Shown: piece after piece, positions 1-10,400 of the stretch | Position numbering within the stretch: position 1 is the stretch's first letter | Layout of the letters: every line of letters starts with the position of its first letter | Assembly (NCBI GenBank): GCA_016617785.1 | Contig: JADILM010000003.1 | Coordinates: 2,265,554 to 2,329,553 of the forward strand | Length of the DNA: 64,000 nt | Source of the DNA: Sporobolomyces roseus | Taxonomy: Eukaryota > Basidiomycota > Microbotryomycetes > Sporidiobolales > Sporidiobolaceae | Direction of reading: 5' to 3' | Position numbers and translations under genes: made by a program | The notes under the pieces: model-generated | Told to the model about the DNA's origin: nothing | Database searches by the model: none | The model's input: only the letters and a program-made list of their open reading frames with translations

Positions 1-228
1 CTTCAGTTTCGCGTTCTCCTCCCTCAACCAGCTCAGCTCCTTCTGGTAAAACTCGAGTTGTCCGTTCGCTCCAACCGTGCTAGCGTAAGGATCCACCCTA
101 GCTGCTTTCCCATCACTCGGGTAGCTTGGGGAGGGAGTGGAAGGGTTATCGGGGTGTAAGGGATCCTCTGCTTCGCTCGACAAGGCCGAGTAAGGGATTG
201 GGTTTGCGGAGAAGTTGGAGGTGGACAT
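1..228 (-). CDS. 5' part of a gene running off the left edge; unrecognised, starts a coiled coil
   Basis: A minus-strand frame is open from an ATG at 228 to the first base of the window, giving about 76 residues that begin MSTSNFSANPIPYSAL. The first 50 residues are Ser/Pro-rich and look disordered. The last 20 (positions about 57-76, including FYQKELSWLREEN) have the heptad-like charge pattern of a coiled-coil start. The start context (GAAAATGTC) is favourable for a fungal start codon. The rest of the protein lies outside the window, so I do not assign a family. The frame shows no stop and has protein-like composition, while the other frames here are fragmentary. It could be a leucine-zipper or scaffold protein; that is inference only. 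Confidence 0.5.
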   Translation of the reverse strand, partial: MSTSNFSANPIPYSALSSEAEDPLHPDNPSTPSPSYPSDGKAARVDPYASTVGANGQLEFYQKELSWLREENAKLK

Positions 229-689
229 TTTCACGACTTGATGCAGCCAGGGGAAGAGGGTTTGATGTCTTTGAGTGGATGTGGGAGAGGAAGATAGGCA
301 GAAAAGAGGGAGAGGAAGGAGGTGGACTCGGGAGGCGTCGTAACGTCTTTGAGGCGGTGTTTTCCTCGAGCGGTTCCCGACTTCGCAAGGGGTCCAATTT
401 TCCCTTCACTGATGACGAGCTGCTTTGGAACGCTTCTGGACTAGCTCTACGCTTCGAATCCTGGCTGTAGACGGCCTTCGGTACGTCGATTGAACTTCTA
501 TACTTTTCAGAGTCGTCACTTTCGCAAACTCTTTCACCGAGCTTCAATCCGACGTGCTCATCTCCTTGTCCAGGCATGGATAACTTCTAACGTATGGTGT
601 CAACCTAGGTAACGCAGACGGCGGTTCGAGTGTGCTGAGGGAGTATTAGAGGCAGCCGTCGTCATTACAAAGATCATCATCCACCTGCA
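229..689. other. Intergenic, no supported gene
   Basis: Only short overlapping frames with no family resemblance are present. It probably holds the upstream region of the left-edge gene and badly eroded DNA from the F-box copy that follows. Confidence 0.4.
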
Positions 690-999
690 GATCCTGGTCA
701 ACCAATCTCCTGGCTTCGAGCTTGAATCTTTACACCTCTCTGGCGACAAACTGGGAAGCGAGAAGGGCGAGAGAATGATTGGTGTTGCAAAGAGAGAGCA
801 CGAATCGATCAAGGTGGAAAAGTTGGTACTTCACGGTAAACCAGGGGAGAGTCCTGATCATGAATAATTACCCAGTGAAGGAACTCGCACGGCTCACTTG
901 GGTCAGTCGAGGTGGCTTCAGATGCGGACGTTTCGAGATGGATTATCCACCTTCCGAGGATTTCGACGGAAGTTATCACTCTGCAAACCTTGTCTAGCT
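690..999 (+). pseudogene. 3' remnant of an F-box-family gene
   Basis: Only the last third of the family is recognisable. One frame reads FELESLHLSGDKLG and KVEKLVLHGKPGE, matching the 'LESLHL' and 'I.RIVLYG' segments near the C-terminus of the intact copies at 3933, 5561 and 34349. After a frame change near 850-870 it continues to FEMDYPPSEDFDGSY, which matches the family's terminal EW...PPFEDFDG tail and resembles the copy at 17311, which also has a DFDGSY tail. No F-box or intron-containing part was found upstream. It is best explained as a 5'-truncated, frameshifted relic. Confidence 0.6.
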
Positions 1000-1505
1000 T
1001 ACCTTTATTGGCCTCTTCCTGTCTACGTATGTTTTCACTGTTCATCTGATACCTGGGTCAGAGTTTGAGCCAGTTAATTCTTCGAAATTCGCCTCGTCGT
1101 CGTCGTCGTTTCATTTTCGCAACTTCGAAAATTGATCAATTTCTGTCCTTGTTCTCGCCTACTTTTACCTCATAATACGTGCTCATCTAATGAGACTTTC
1201 AGGATCGATATAGACTCACATTTCTAGACGAGCGAGGGCATCGAAACTCGTCTTCTCGCGAAACTTCCTCTTCCCTTCTCCCGCATCACTTCGATTGTAT
1301 TCCTCGACTCGAATTGCTCTCAGACAACCAAGGAATAGTCTCTGGTGTCCAACAAGCAACTCTCGACTCGCCCCTCGCCGTTCAACAAGCTTTCGACCTT
1401 CCCCTCGACTCCTCATCTCCCGATTCCTCCCCTTGACCACGCACAACTCAATACAGCTCAATAGGATCATCAGATCATCCTGATTATCCATCAACACCAT
1501 ACCTC

Positions 1506-2599
1506 ATGTCGTTCTTCTCCCTCCCACCCGAACTTCTTCTTCTCATCACCTCTTTCACCGTCCCCACTCCTTCTCTGAACCGTCAATCCTACGTGAAACG
1601 GCAGAGCACACTTCGCTCTCTCTCATTAGTACATCGCAGCTGGACTGAGATAGCTCAAGAGCTTTTACGGAATTAGGTTGGGTCAGAGAACGCGAAGGCG
1701 AGGCAATGGAAGCGAAAGAGAAGTCATTCATCCGGAAAGTAACCGGGACCGACTACGTCACGCTAGAAGGGTTCCTCTACGTCACGCTGGGCTACACCAG
1801 TTTCAAAATGCGAAACCGAGTAAAATATGTGCGGATGCTGATGGAGGACGAGGCCTCTGTAGCAGAGGAGGACTCTGAGGATGAAGGAGACGTCGGTTGT
1901 GCACATCTCTGCGAGGTAGCAAGATTCCCTCGTAAGCCTCGTACCGCTCCTGTCATTTTCGCTCAAACCCGAATTTCTGAATTCATTTATCTGTAGTCCT
2001 CGAAGAGCTCGTTCTCGCTCAAGAATTATTCCTCATTGGCATACTCGACGAATGGATATCCCTACCCAATCTGAGTCGACTCGTCCTTCAAGGCAAACTG
2101 GAGATCGACGACCTCGGATCAACTCCAACTCCCGTCTTTATTCCTCGCAACACGCCGAACCTCGTCAATCTAGCGCTCGATGAGACCAATCTCGAATACC
2201 GGGGCTTCAATCATTACTTCTCCCACATCTTCAACCAAATCTCGACTCTCGCCATCCGAAATTTCGATGGGGACGGCAGCGCTTCAGCACTGAAATCTCT
2301 CGACAAACTTCGCAATCTTCAACATCTATCCCTCGATACCATCCGGTCCATGAACCAAGTTTGACTCAGACTCAAAGGTTGCAAGTTGCAATCTCTGCAT
2401 CTGTCATCGAGAGTGCTCAGAAATAAACCGAAATTGACGGGACTCTTGGATGACATCGCCACGGGGAAAGTCAGAGGGCTCAGGATCAAGCGCGTGATTA
2501 TCTACGGATCGAAGGTTTCGAGCTCGGAGAGAACTCAAGACGGTATCGAATGGGGAAGATCAGAGTAGACCGCCTTTCGAGGATTTCGATGGGAGATAG
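1506..2599 (+). pseudogene. F-box-family gene with several disabling mutations
   Basis: The start region encodes MSFFSLPPELLLLITSF and then LVHRSWTEIAQELLRN, the family's F-box-like N-terminus. A TAG stop follows at 1674-1676. The frame changes between about 1676 and 1735, then reads the conserved 'KVTGTDYVTLEG' segment. The family intron is still visible: donor GTAAGC after ..VARFP near 1930 and acceptor CTGTAG near 1996, followed by LEELVL. The second exon is open until a TGA at 2362-2364, resumes in frame (LQSLHLSSR, IKRVIIYGSK), and a last frame change near 2560 separates it from PPFEDFDGR and the stop at 2597-2599. At least four lesions make a functional product unlikely. Gene structure and intron site match the intact paralogues. 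Confidence 0.8.
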
Positions 2600-2832
2600 G
2601 AGAATACTGTGACTTATCTCGCTCTTCGTCGTCTCTTCACTTTGAAACTGATCATATTGTCCGTGATCGCAGCTGTATAGCTTTTGTCAAACGAACGAAC
2701 TCGCAAAGAACACTCGTTTCCTCCGCTTCTCTCGTTCGACTCTTCACATTTCCGATTTTCGAGTTCCCGTTCTCACGTTCGCTATCGAGCGAACTATCGA
2801 CCTTAATCATCCTCCTGTCGCCGTCATCGCTT

Positions 2833-2846
2833 CGGAGTTTCCGCGG
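2833..2846 (+). promoter_or_regulatory. Shared CGG-N5-CCGCGG element
   Basis: CGG-AGTTT-CCGCGG preceded by GTCATCGCTT, about 190 bp upstream of the truncated F-box copy at 3034. Same element as at 5305, 35774 and elsewhere. CGG triplets in inverted arrangement are typical of Zn(II)2Cys6 binding sites; that assignment is inference. Confidence 0.5.
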
Positions 2847-3033
2847 GTCAGTCGAAAGGAGGTCCGTCTCTTGCTCTCTTTCCTCTCTTCTCTCTCTCCC
2901 CCCTCGAGTCCGGGAACTCCTCAAAAGCGGTACTAAGCACGCTTGTGAGTCCCTTTATACCTTATTTGCCCCTTCTCGCTCAGTTGATCTCGCTCTTCCC
3001 TCCAGATCTATCTCCACTCTCACGACTCGCTCG

Positions 3034-3354
3034 ATGGTCCCTTACCTCCCTCCTGAACTCTTGCGACCCATCATCAGCAATATTTCATACTCCGATAACA
3101 GAAATATTGCATACTCCGGTGATCTCGCCAGCTGCTGCGCCACCTCGAAAACCTTCCTCTCCATCGCTCGACCTTTTCTCTATTTCTCGAATCCCGACAG
3201 GTCACTCGCTAAAAGCCTCCCTCCTGAAGTCTTTGTCGTCATCTTCTCTATCTTCCGCGATCAAGACTGCATCCGAAACTTGGAATCCTTCTCCCTAGTT
3301 CATTCGACTTGGACGCGCCCGGCCCAGGAAGTTTTACAGCTCAGGAGGAGGTAA
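3034..3354 (+). pseudogene. Truncated F-box-family fragment (about 106 codons)
   Basis: The frame contains two F-box-like starts in succession: MVPYLPPELLRPIISN at residue 1 and a second SLPPEVFVVIFSIF near residue 65, then FSLVHSTWTRPAQEVLQLRRR before a stop. The second half matches the family's F-box and VH..W..AQE.L block. Everything after that block (middle domain, intron, leucine-rich part, DFDG tail) is missing. The doubled F-box start suggests a fusion of two partial copies or a local rearrangement. It could be expressed as a short F-box-only protein, but at less than a third of normal length I call it a fragment. Confidence 0.6.
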
Positions 3355-3932
3355 ATTGTCGTTGGCTTGGAGGCTTTTAAACGGCGCCATCAACTACTGA
3401 GGGTTTGGTTGTGGAAATAGCAAGATTTAGCTTGTCGTAGCTTTCTTTTTTGTCGCGTCGCTTCTTGACCTCTGTAATATGCTCTCCTCGAACAACGGTC
3501 TGTCCTCGATTGAGATACACCAGTCCAGTGAGAGGATCCGCCCTTCTGCGACCGAAGAATTTTGAATCTTGCGAAGAATCTGCCTTTCTCTCTCTCCTTC
3601 GCCTCACCTTTCGCTCCTCTTCGCAACCCGCCAATCCACTGGAGACTAAGCTCGTTCGACTCTGTCAGCTCAGAACGCCTCTCAAACCTCAGATTCTCAA
3701 TCTATCTTTCCCTCAACTCGCTCTTTTTCCCTCACTCCAATCTCGCAGCTACAGCCTAGCACACCTTCAGTAGACCAATCAAACAACCGAGCACCTAACA
3801 GCAACTGATCGGCCTCCCTCGAAGTCCTTCTTCCCCTCGAATCTCCCCTCCCTCTGCTTTCATCTCCCACCTCCTTCCACTCTGGCTACACCTCACTAGT
3901 AACCTCAGAACTACCTCCAATCCAGTTCAGTA
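3355..3932. other. Intergenic; upstream region of the next F-box gene
   Basis: No supported gene. Pyrimidine-rich stretches precede the ATG at 3933. The CGG-N-CCGCGG element was not found here. Confidence 0.4.
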
Positions 3933-5032
3933 ATGTCTATCCTCGACTTGCCGCCAGAACTACTCCTCAGCATCTTCGAGTACACCATTCCTTCCCCTCC
4001 TTCCCTCGAACATGAAGATTACTTCCAACGTACTCGAGTTCTGCTCTCCTTCGCACTCGTACATTCTCAGTGGACTCGTGTAGCGCAAGAGATACTGCGA
4101 AGGGAAGTATGGATGGGCGACATAACGTTCAGGGATGAGAAACTGGAGCAACACTGTCAACAACTCATGAGAATGGAAGGAGGGAGAACGTTGTACTTGT
4201 CAGTGGATGGAGATATCGAGGTGTTGCTGAGGACGACTACTCTCGAATGGTGGAGAGATCTCATCTACCTGAGAAATCGACCGATGTATCACTTTCGCAA
4301 TTCGACGAGATTCGAAACCTTTGCCCAATTCCCGAGTGAGCAACGTTCCCCCTCACACTATACGGGATATCTCTCATCCGGATAGCTCTCGCTATAGATC
4401 TGGAGACTCTGCATATCTCGATGGCAATCTTCTCGTTCGACCGATCCAACCTCTTCCTCGAACCCTCTTTCACCAAACTTCGTCGCCTAGTCTTCTCCTC
4501 TCGACCAGTGATTCGAGGCAAGATCGAAGCCATTCAAGGATTGCTCTCTCCGACTCACATGCCGAATCTCACCCATCTCGCTATCGCAAGTCCCGAATCC
4601 GCCTCTTGTGGTCCAGCTGAGCTCTTCGGTCACCTTCTACCCCAGATCACGACCCTTGCATTATCAGACATCACCGAGGACTACTCGGATTCAGCTCTCT
4701 TCCGATTGATTGGCCAATGTTCCAATCTCAAACACCTCTCACTCTCTATCGAATCAGACGATCTCGAATCCCTCCTCTTCACGGATGCCGCTGGGATGCA
4801 GCTCGAGTCACTACACATGTCTTCATTCGCTATTGGCGACTCAACTACTCTCCTTCCTCGATTGTTCGCACTCGCTAAAGGAGAACCGGAAACGATCAGA
4901 GTGAAGAGGGTTGTGTTCTACGAGGAAGAAGAAAGCTTGTCGGCGAGCAGACCTTATATGGTCGATAGCGAGGTCCTCGAGTGGAGGAGTGATCGAGATG
5001 TACCTCCATTTGAGCATTTCGACGGGAGATAG
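3933..5032 (+). CDS. F-box-like / leucine-rich protein (intact, 345 aa)
   Basis: Two exons, 3933-4335 and 4398-5032, joined by a 62-nt phase-1 intron (GTGAGC...CTATAG). The junction gives FPNLETLHIS, matching the same site in the paralogues. The N-terminus (about residues 1-50) is an F-box-like motif: LPPELLLSIFEYT, then LVHSQWTRVAQEILRREVW. The rest carries spaced leucine-rich segments (MPNLTHLAI, ITTLALS, SNLKHLSL, LESLHM) and ends EWRSDRDVPPFEHFDGR. F-box proteins normally bind Skp1 and present substrates to an SCF ubiquitin ligase; no substrate can be read from sequence. It belongs to a family with ten recognisable copies in this window. The start at 3933 aligns with the other family starts. 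Confidence 0.82.
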
Positions 5033-5304
5033 TGAACGAAGAGAACTTGGGTGAGTAGTCTATCTTTTTGCGATCTACCTTTTCTTTGCCTTGGCTGATC
5101 AGTACGTCGTGACGATAGGTAGCTACGCGGTCCTACGTGGTCTTCAGATCGTTTCATCGAGCGAAGGAATTCCGCAGAGAAACTACTTTTCGAAATGCCC
5201 TTGTTTCGTTCGAATGTGCAAAACTCTCGTTCCGCAGATCGCTGGGCTCTCGTTCTGACTCGATTGGACAAGCTAGCTCTCAAGACTCGCCGTCGTCGCT
5301 GCTT

Positions 5305-5318
5305 CGGAGTTACCGCGG
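5305..5318 (+). promoter_or_regulatory. Shared CGG-N5-CCGCGG element
   Basis: CGG-AGTTA-CCGCGG followed by AC and preceded by a GTCGTCGCTGCTT run, 243 bp upstream of the F-box ATG at 5561. Its core is identical to the copies at 54384 and, on the other strand, 42799. Confidence 0.55.
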
Positions 5319-5560
5319 ACCTCTGTTGATTCTCGCTGAAACTGGATCCGCTTCTTGCTCTGGCTATCTACACCTCACTCTTTGACTCTACACGTCGTCG
5401 AAGCTCAGGTGTGGAGATAGTCTCTCTTGCTTCTTTCCATCTCCGAATTCGTCTCTCGTTCGTTCTCTCCTTTTCTCTTCATCACCTCCTCTAATCCCGC
5501 TAACTCCTTGTCTTCTACAGGCCGCTCTCCTCTTCTCCCCTACACCGCTCTCATTCTCTC

Positions 5561-6661
5561 ATGATGCCCGCCGTCCTATCACTTCCCGTCGAGCTTCTGC
5601 TCGATGTCTTCTCGCTCGCCTCTCCGAAATCGCCTTCACAGGATTTCTCGGTGTACTCTTCTAGACAACGAGATCTTCGCTCTTTCTCCCTCGTACACCG
5701 CACATGGACATCACTGGCTCAGGCCGTACTCGAAGAGGAGATCTGGGTTGATAGGAGAACCCGTTTCGAAACGAGCAGGCGATCGAGGAGAATCATTAAG
5801 GACCTCAAGGGAACGAAATACTTGACCGTCGGACATTCTTATAGGTCAGTCCTTGCATCAAGGGCAGTATCGGATGGCTGGGCTGGATTGAAGTATCTGC
5901 TTTACGTGACGGATAAGATGTTTTCGAATGTTGGACTAGCCGAATTCGCTCGATTGCCCAGTGAGTCGCTTTGCTATACTTCCTTGGCTCGTTTCGCTGA
6001 CGCTTGTTCTACGCAATGTGCAGATCTCGAGACCCTACATTTCGACGGTGGCCTTATTGAGAATGACATTTCCGACGACCAGCTCACGTTCCACCATCTT
6101 CGTCGCCTGACTTTCGGAAGCGATGCACGATTCAGGGACACTCCCGATCATTACAAACAGGTCTTCTCCCCAGCGCGAATGCCGAACCTGGTCCACCTCT
6201 CTTTCGATGTCAATTCAGTCTCCGGCGGCTCGTCAAGGGTACTCGACCTGATCCTTCCTCAAGTCGAAGCCCTGGCTCTCTTGAACGATAATCGCCGGCT
6301 CACTCACCTCCGACTCACGGGTCTCCTGGCTCGAGCCCGAAGTCTGAAGCACCTGACTCTTCCGAAGGCTTTCAACGCAGCTGCTCTCCTCCTCGACGAC
6401 GACTTCAGCCTCGGGCTCGAATCTTTCCATCTGCCAATCCGATCTTCGGAGGATTGGACGAACTGCGAATGGCTGCAGGCAACGCGTAATTGGCTTGTCG
6501 GTGTTGCGATCGGAACAAGGAGGAATGTCACGATCGACAGAATCGTGATCTACGGATCAAAGAGGGAAGCTCTCGAGACCTGGCCAACACCTGAGTTTGA
6601 TCTCTTTGAATGGAGGGAGGATTGGAGGAGATTGGCCGTTGAGGAGTTTGACGGGAGGTAG
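5561..6661 (+). CDS. F-box-like / leucine-rich protein (intact, 345 aa after splicing)
   Basis: The frame is open throughout, but an in-frame 63-nt intron at 5961-6023 (GTGAGT...TGCAG) is supported by the paralogues. Splicing joins ARLP to NLETLHFDGG at the conserved phase-1 site and gives 345 aa, the same length as the copy at 3933. An unspliced reading would add 21 residues found in no paralogue. F-box-like N-terminus: LSLPVELLLDVFSL (residues about 6-19) and LVHRTWTSLAQAVLEEEIW. Leucine-rich segments follow (LRRLTF, MPNLVHLSF, VEALAL, LKHLTL), and the tail is EWREDWRRLAVEEFDGR. Two adjacent ATGs (5561, 5564) could both serve. It has the shared promoter element about 240 bp upstream. Confidence 0.82.
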   Translation: MMPAVLSLPVELLLDVFSLASPKSPSQDFSVYSSRQRDLRSFSLVHRTWTSLAQAVLEEEIWVDRRTRFETSRRSRRIIKDLKGTKYLTVGHSYRSVLASRAVSDGWAGLKYLLYVTDKMFSNVGLAEFARLPSESLCYTSLARFADACSTQCADLETLHFDGGLIENDISDDQLTFHHLRRLTFGSDARFRDTPDHYKQVFSPARMPNLVHLSFDVNSVSGGSSRVLDLILPQVEALALLNDNRRLTHLRLTGLLARARSLKHLTLPKAFNAAALLLDDDFSLGLESFHLPIRSSEDWTNCEWLQATRNWLVGVAIGTRRNVTIDRIVIYGSKREALETWPTPEFDLFEWREDWRRLAVEEFDGR

Positions 6662-7466
6662 TCAACTTCGAAGGGTTCGTCTGACTCCCTCTATGATCTG
6701 CGCGTCTCACGCGATCCACGCTGACGGTGTAGATTAATGGACCACAACAGGGATTGCTGTGTTTACCAAAGAACGATCGCGGGAGATACCAAACGCAGAT
6801 GGTTTTGAGAGTGTCGCTTCGGAGTCTAGCTTTCCCTTCTTCCTGTAATGTTTGACGTTTGCTAGCTCGGTGAGGGCCTCTCGGCGACGATTGAAGCGAG
6901 TTGCGAGTACCTGAGTCCCGCCCGAGAGCAGCAGCAAGCGACGAGCTGCAATTTCTTCGGACGTTTCATCAGAAGAAGGCTTCGAACGACACTTGCTGAG
7001 TTCCGCTTCGTTGGATGAATCATAGCGACTCTGGAGAGACGCGACAGAGGCTAAGCCAACCCAAATAAGCTTGGAGGAAACCTTGCGAAACCAACTTGAA
7101 ACTTTTCGCAATTTCGCCTCTTGCACTTTCCTTCACTCTACCATTCGACTTCACTACCCAACGATCGCTTCCACTTCTCGCTTGAACTTTTCTCGATCCT
7201 CAGCACAAATCGCACGGTGCTCGACCGTTCCTCCTCTCCAAAAATCGGTCAACTCGCTCCTCTTCCTCAACCGTCCGTCTCTCCTATACCACTTGAGATT
7301 GACGCAGACTCAAAAGTGATATTCTCTGAGTACACCGAACCTCTTTCTACGCGTTCCCCAAGCTTCACTGACTCTCTTTGTATCCTTCAACAGTACGATC
7401 CTCCACTCTTCAACAAGACTCGACACAGCTCCCATCAACCGCTAGACAAGCTGGACGAGTTACTAG
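6662..7466. other. Intergenic, upstream of the Byr4-like gene
   Basis: Frames on both strands are short or lack family resemblance (for example a plus frame from 7121 ending at 7510). It probably holds promoter and 5' leader of the gene starting at 7467. An extra upstream exon cannot be excluded. Confidence 0.35.
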
Positions 7467-10400
7467 ATGCTAGCTGCGCGTGTACTGAGCGGCATGAGGA
7501 CAGGCGTTAGAGAGAATGACCGTGAGGAAAGATCAGGAGGGAATGGAGGTCTCAACTCGGTTTCAACGTCAACCAGCGAGACAAGCAAGGTCACCAATGA
7601 CGAGGGACATAATGGGAGAGTGAGGGAGCAAGACCTTGATCGATGGAAGGAAGATGATGAGGACGATGGTTTCGAGGTTCCGGCGGTGAACGTTGTTGGC
7701 TCGAGCAGGGTAATGGGCGAAGGAGACAGCGAAGGATTACTGAAACGAGAAAGAGCAAAGCGAGCTGGTGAGCCTTCCTTTCTTCGAGCGAAACGAGATT
7801 GCTCTGCATTCGAGCGAAAAGCTAACCTTTTTCCTCGAAGGTATCGCAGTCACTTCGGAATCCTGGGACGACGACTTCCTCTTCCAACATGATCCCACTC
7901 CTCCCACCTCTCCAGCCCGTCTTCGATCTCGCACCCCCTCCCGCTCTTCTCGACCAGTGTCTCCACTCCCTCGTCAACCAAATCTTCTCTCTCCATCTCG
8001 ACCGAAGTCTCATCCTTCCTCTCCTTCGGTTCCACCTCGTACTCAAGCCAATCTTCTCACGGCTCCCTCCGCGCGAAACGGAGATCTCAGCGGCATCAAC
8101 AACCCTTCTCTCGATTCTCTCGTTTCTTCCCTCGATTGGTCAATCGCATCGGATCACGAACCTACCCTCACAATCCACAGCAACTCGAATGCGTGTACTC
8201 CTCCTACGCCAGTATCTCCTCCCGATTACCATCGATCACATCAACCGAACCTTTCGACTTCGACAGCTCGACCAACGACTGCATCTTCTCAGCAGACCCT
8301 CTCTCCTCCGAGCTCGCATCTTCCGAAGCGACCTTCACCTCGTCCTGTATCGTACAACTCATCCTCCCGCACACCTTCGAGCGCAACGACGTATCGATCA
8401 GAAACACCGAGTTTGACTGCCGACAGTCTTCGAAGTCTTACCTCAGAAACCACGGGGGATGAGCTCAAGACTGAGACGGAAGATGACGAGACGGAGGATG
8501 AACGAAGGACGAGCTCAATGTCGAATCGCCCATCGATATTCGGGTTGAAAAGGTGGTCTCAGGAAATCATATCGAGTCCTCCAACTTCACCCACTCTCAA
8601 GCCAACGAACAGTAAGAGATGGAGATTCGGCAGGACAAAGAAAGAGCCCTTGGAATCAAAGGAGAATGGTCAGAATGGAGGAATCTTCGGGAGGAGGACG
8701 GGACCTAGAGAACCAGAGCAAGTCTCGATCATCGATCAAACGGAGAACAAACACTACCTCCGCCGATCGGGACTACCTCTACCTGTACGCGACGGCCAAT
8801 TCGTAGTGTTGGGGAGAAGAGGGAGAACAGGTGCTGGAGGCTCAGCGAGTAGGAGCTCAGTCGAAGCGGTCGATGGAGTTCCCGTTCGACCCGCTCCTCC
8901 ACCTCGCGCAAAACACTCGAGTGGAACATCGACATCGACCACATCCACGTCGAGTAGTGACAACATACGATCTCGCCCTCAACGCAACTCGCTTCACTTC
9001 CTTCCCATGTCGCTTCAGAACCCAACTCCTCCCGTCCCACAATCTCCTCATCTTCCTCCTCACTCTCACAGCTGGCAAGAGTACGACGGTGCAACGGATG
9101 ATCGAGAAGAAGAAACGACTGAAGCCGAAATGAGCGAATTCTCTGGCGACGAACGATTCCATCTGCCGACCTCCCACTCTCGACTCGATTCACGGAGGAG
9201 GAGCGTCGTCACCAATACCCCATCGAACTCATATTCTTCTACTTCGCCTACCTCTCCTTCCTATTCTGCGAGACCCAATTCTCCGGTCGAATCGATCCTC
9301 GGAGACAGAATCGGTCGATGGAACACCTCTCAAGTCTCGTTCGTTTCGACTTCATCCGCCTTCGGTCTGCATCAGAGTCAGCCTTCGATCACTGAAACCG
9401 GTTCGACTGGATACGATACGACTAGACCAGACGATACGATGAAGAATCGCAAACGGAAACTCGTCAAACGGAGACCTGGATCTGAGGATACAACTTTCCG
9501 AACGGAATCTACCTTCTCGATGGATGACGGCGTGAGTCAACGACCGCTCCTGTCCGCTGTCTCCTCCAGATCAAGCGCTTCCTCGAAACCTCTTCCCTCG
9601 ACAACATCCCTACAACTTCCTCCTTCTCACGGTCATCGACAAAGTCCTTCTCTCCCCTTCGCACAAGAGTCTGATACCGAAGCTGCACAAAGACCAAAGT
9701 TTGCTCGTCGAAGGAGCTCGACAACTCCTGGCAAGATTCCTTCGACAGAAAGAGGTCAAGTCGTCGACATCGATTCCGACTGGCTCGGAATCGTTCCGTT
9801 TCCACCTTCTCCGCGGTCCTCTCTCGATGCTCGCAGTTCTCCGTCAATTCCACCACTTCCTCTCACTCCTTCTGCAACTTCGAAATGTCCCTCCAGCTCG
9901 AATTCTCGCAAAGTTTCCGGTACCGTCAAGTCGCATCCTCCTGTCACTGGTCGAACGCAAGCCGAAACGAAGACGAAAAGATCTAGCGGAGGAATCGGTC
10001 AATCGATTTCGAACATGCTGTCAAGGTCAACTTCGGCTCTCCCTCTCGGTGGCAGCAAACGAGCTCCGAGTCCTGCTCCTTCCGCCAAATCTGGGAAATC
10101 GAATCGAAGCCTGTTGACGAGGAGTGGATCGAAGAAAGCCAAGAAGAATGAGATCAATCAGGAAACCGCACCATCGACTCTGCCGAAATCGCCGTCTCTC
10201 TCGCTCCTCAAGAATCGTTCCTCAGCTATCATCTCCCCACCTCACGATCTCCCTCCCAGTCTCCCTTCCGCGAAACGACAGTCCTCCTCATCTTCAAAAG
10301 CAGCACCATCCCCTTCGAAAACCCCTCATCGACCAAACCCAAGCATTGAAAAGCCTCGTCCGAGCCGTCCGATCGCTTCATCTCCATCCTTCTTCAGTCG

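Noticed and set aside
5961..6023. 21 extra residues in the F-box gene at 5561
   Set aside because: The segment has GTGAGT and TGCAG ends and lies exactly at the conserved family intron, so it is an intron without a stop.
8729..9193. Minus-strand open frames opposite the Byr4-like gene
   Set aside because: They follow the codon-biased complement of a long Ser/Pro-rich gene and show no domain or start context.
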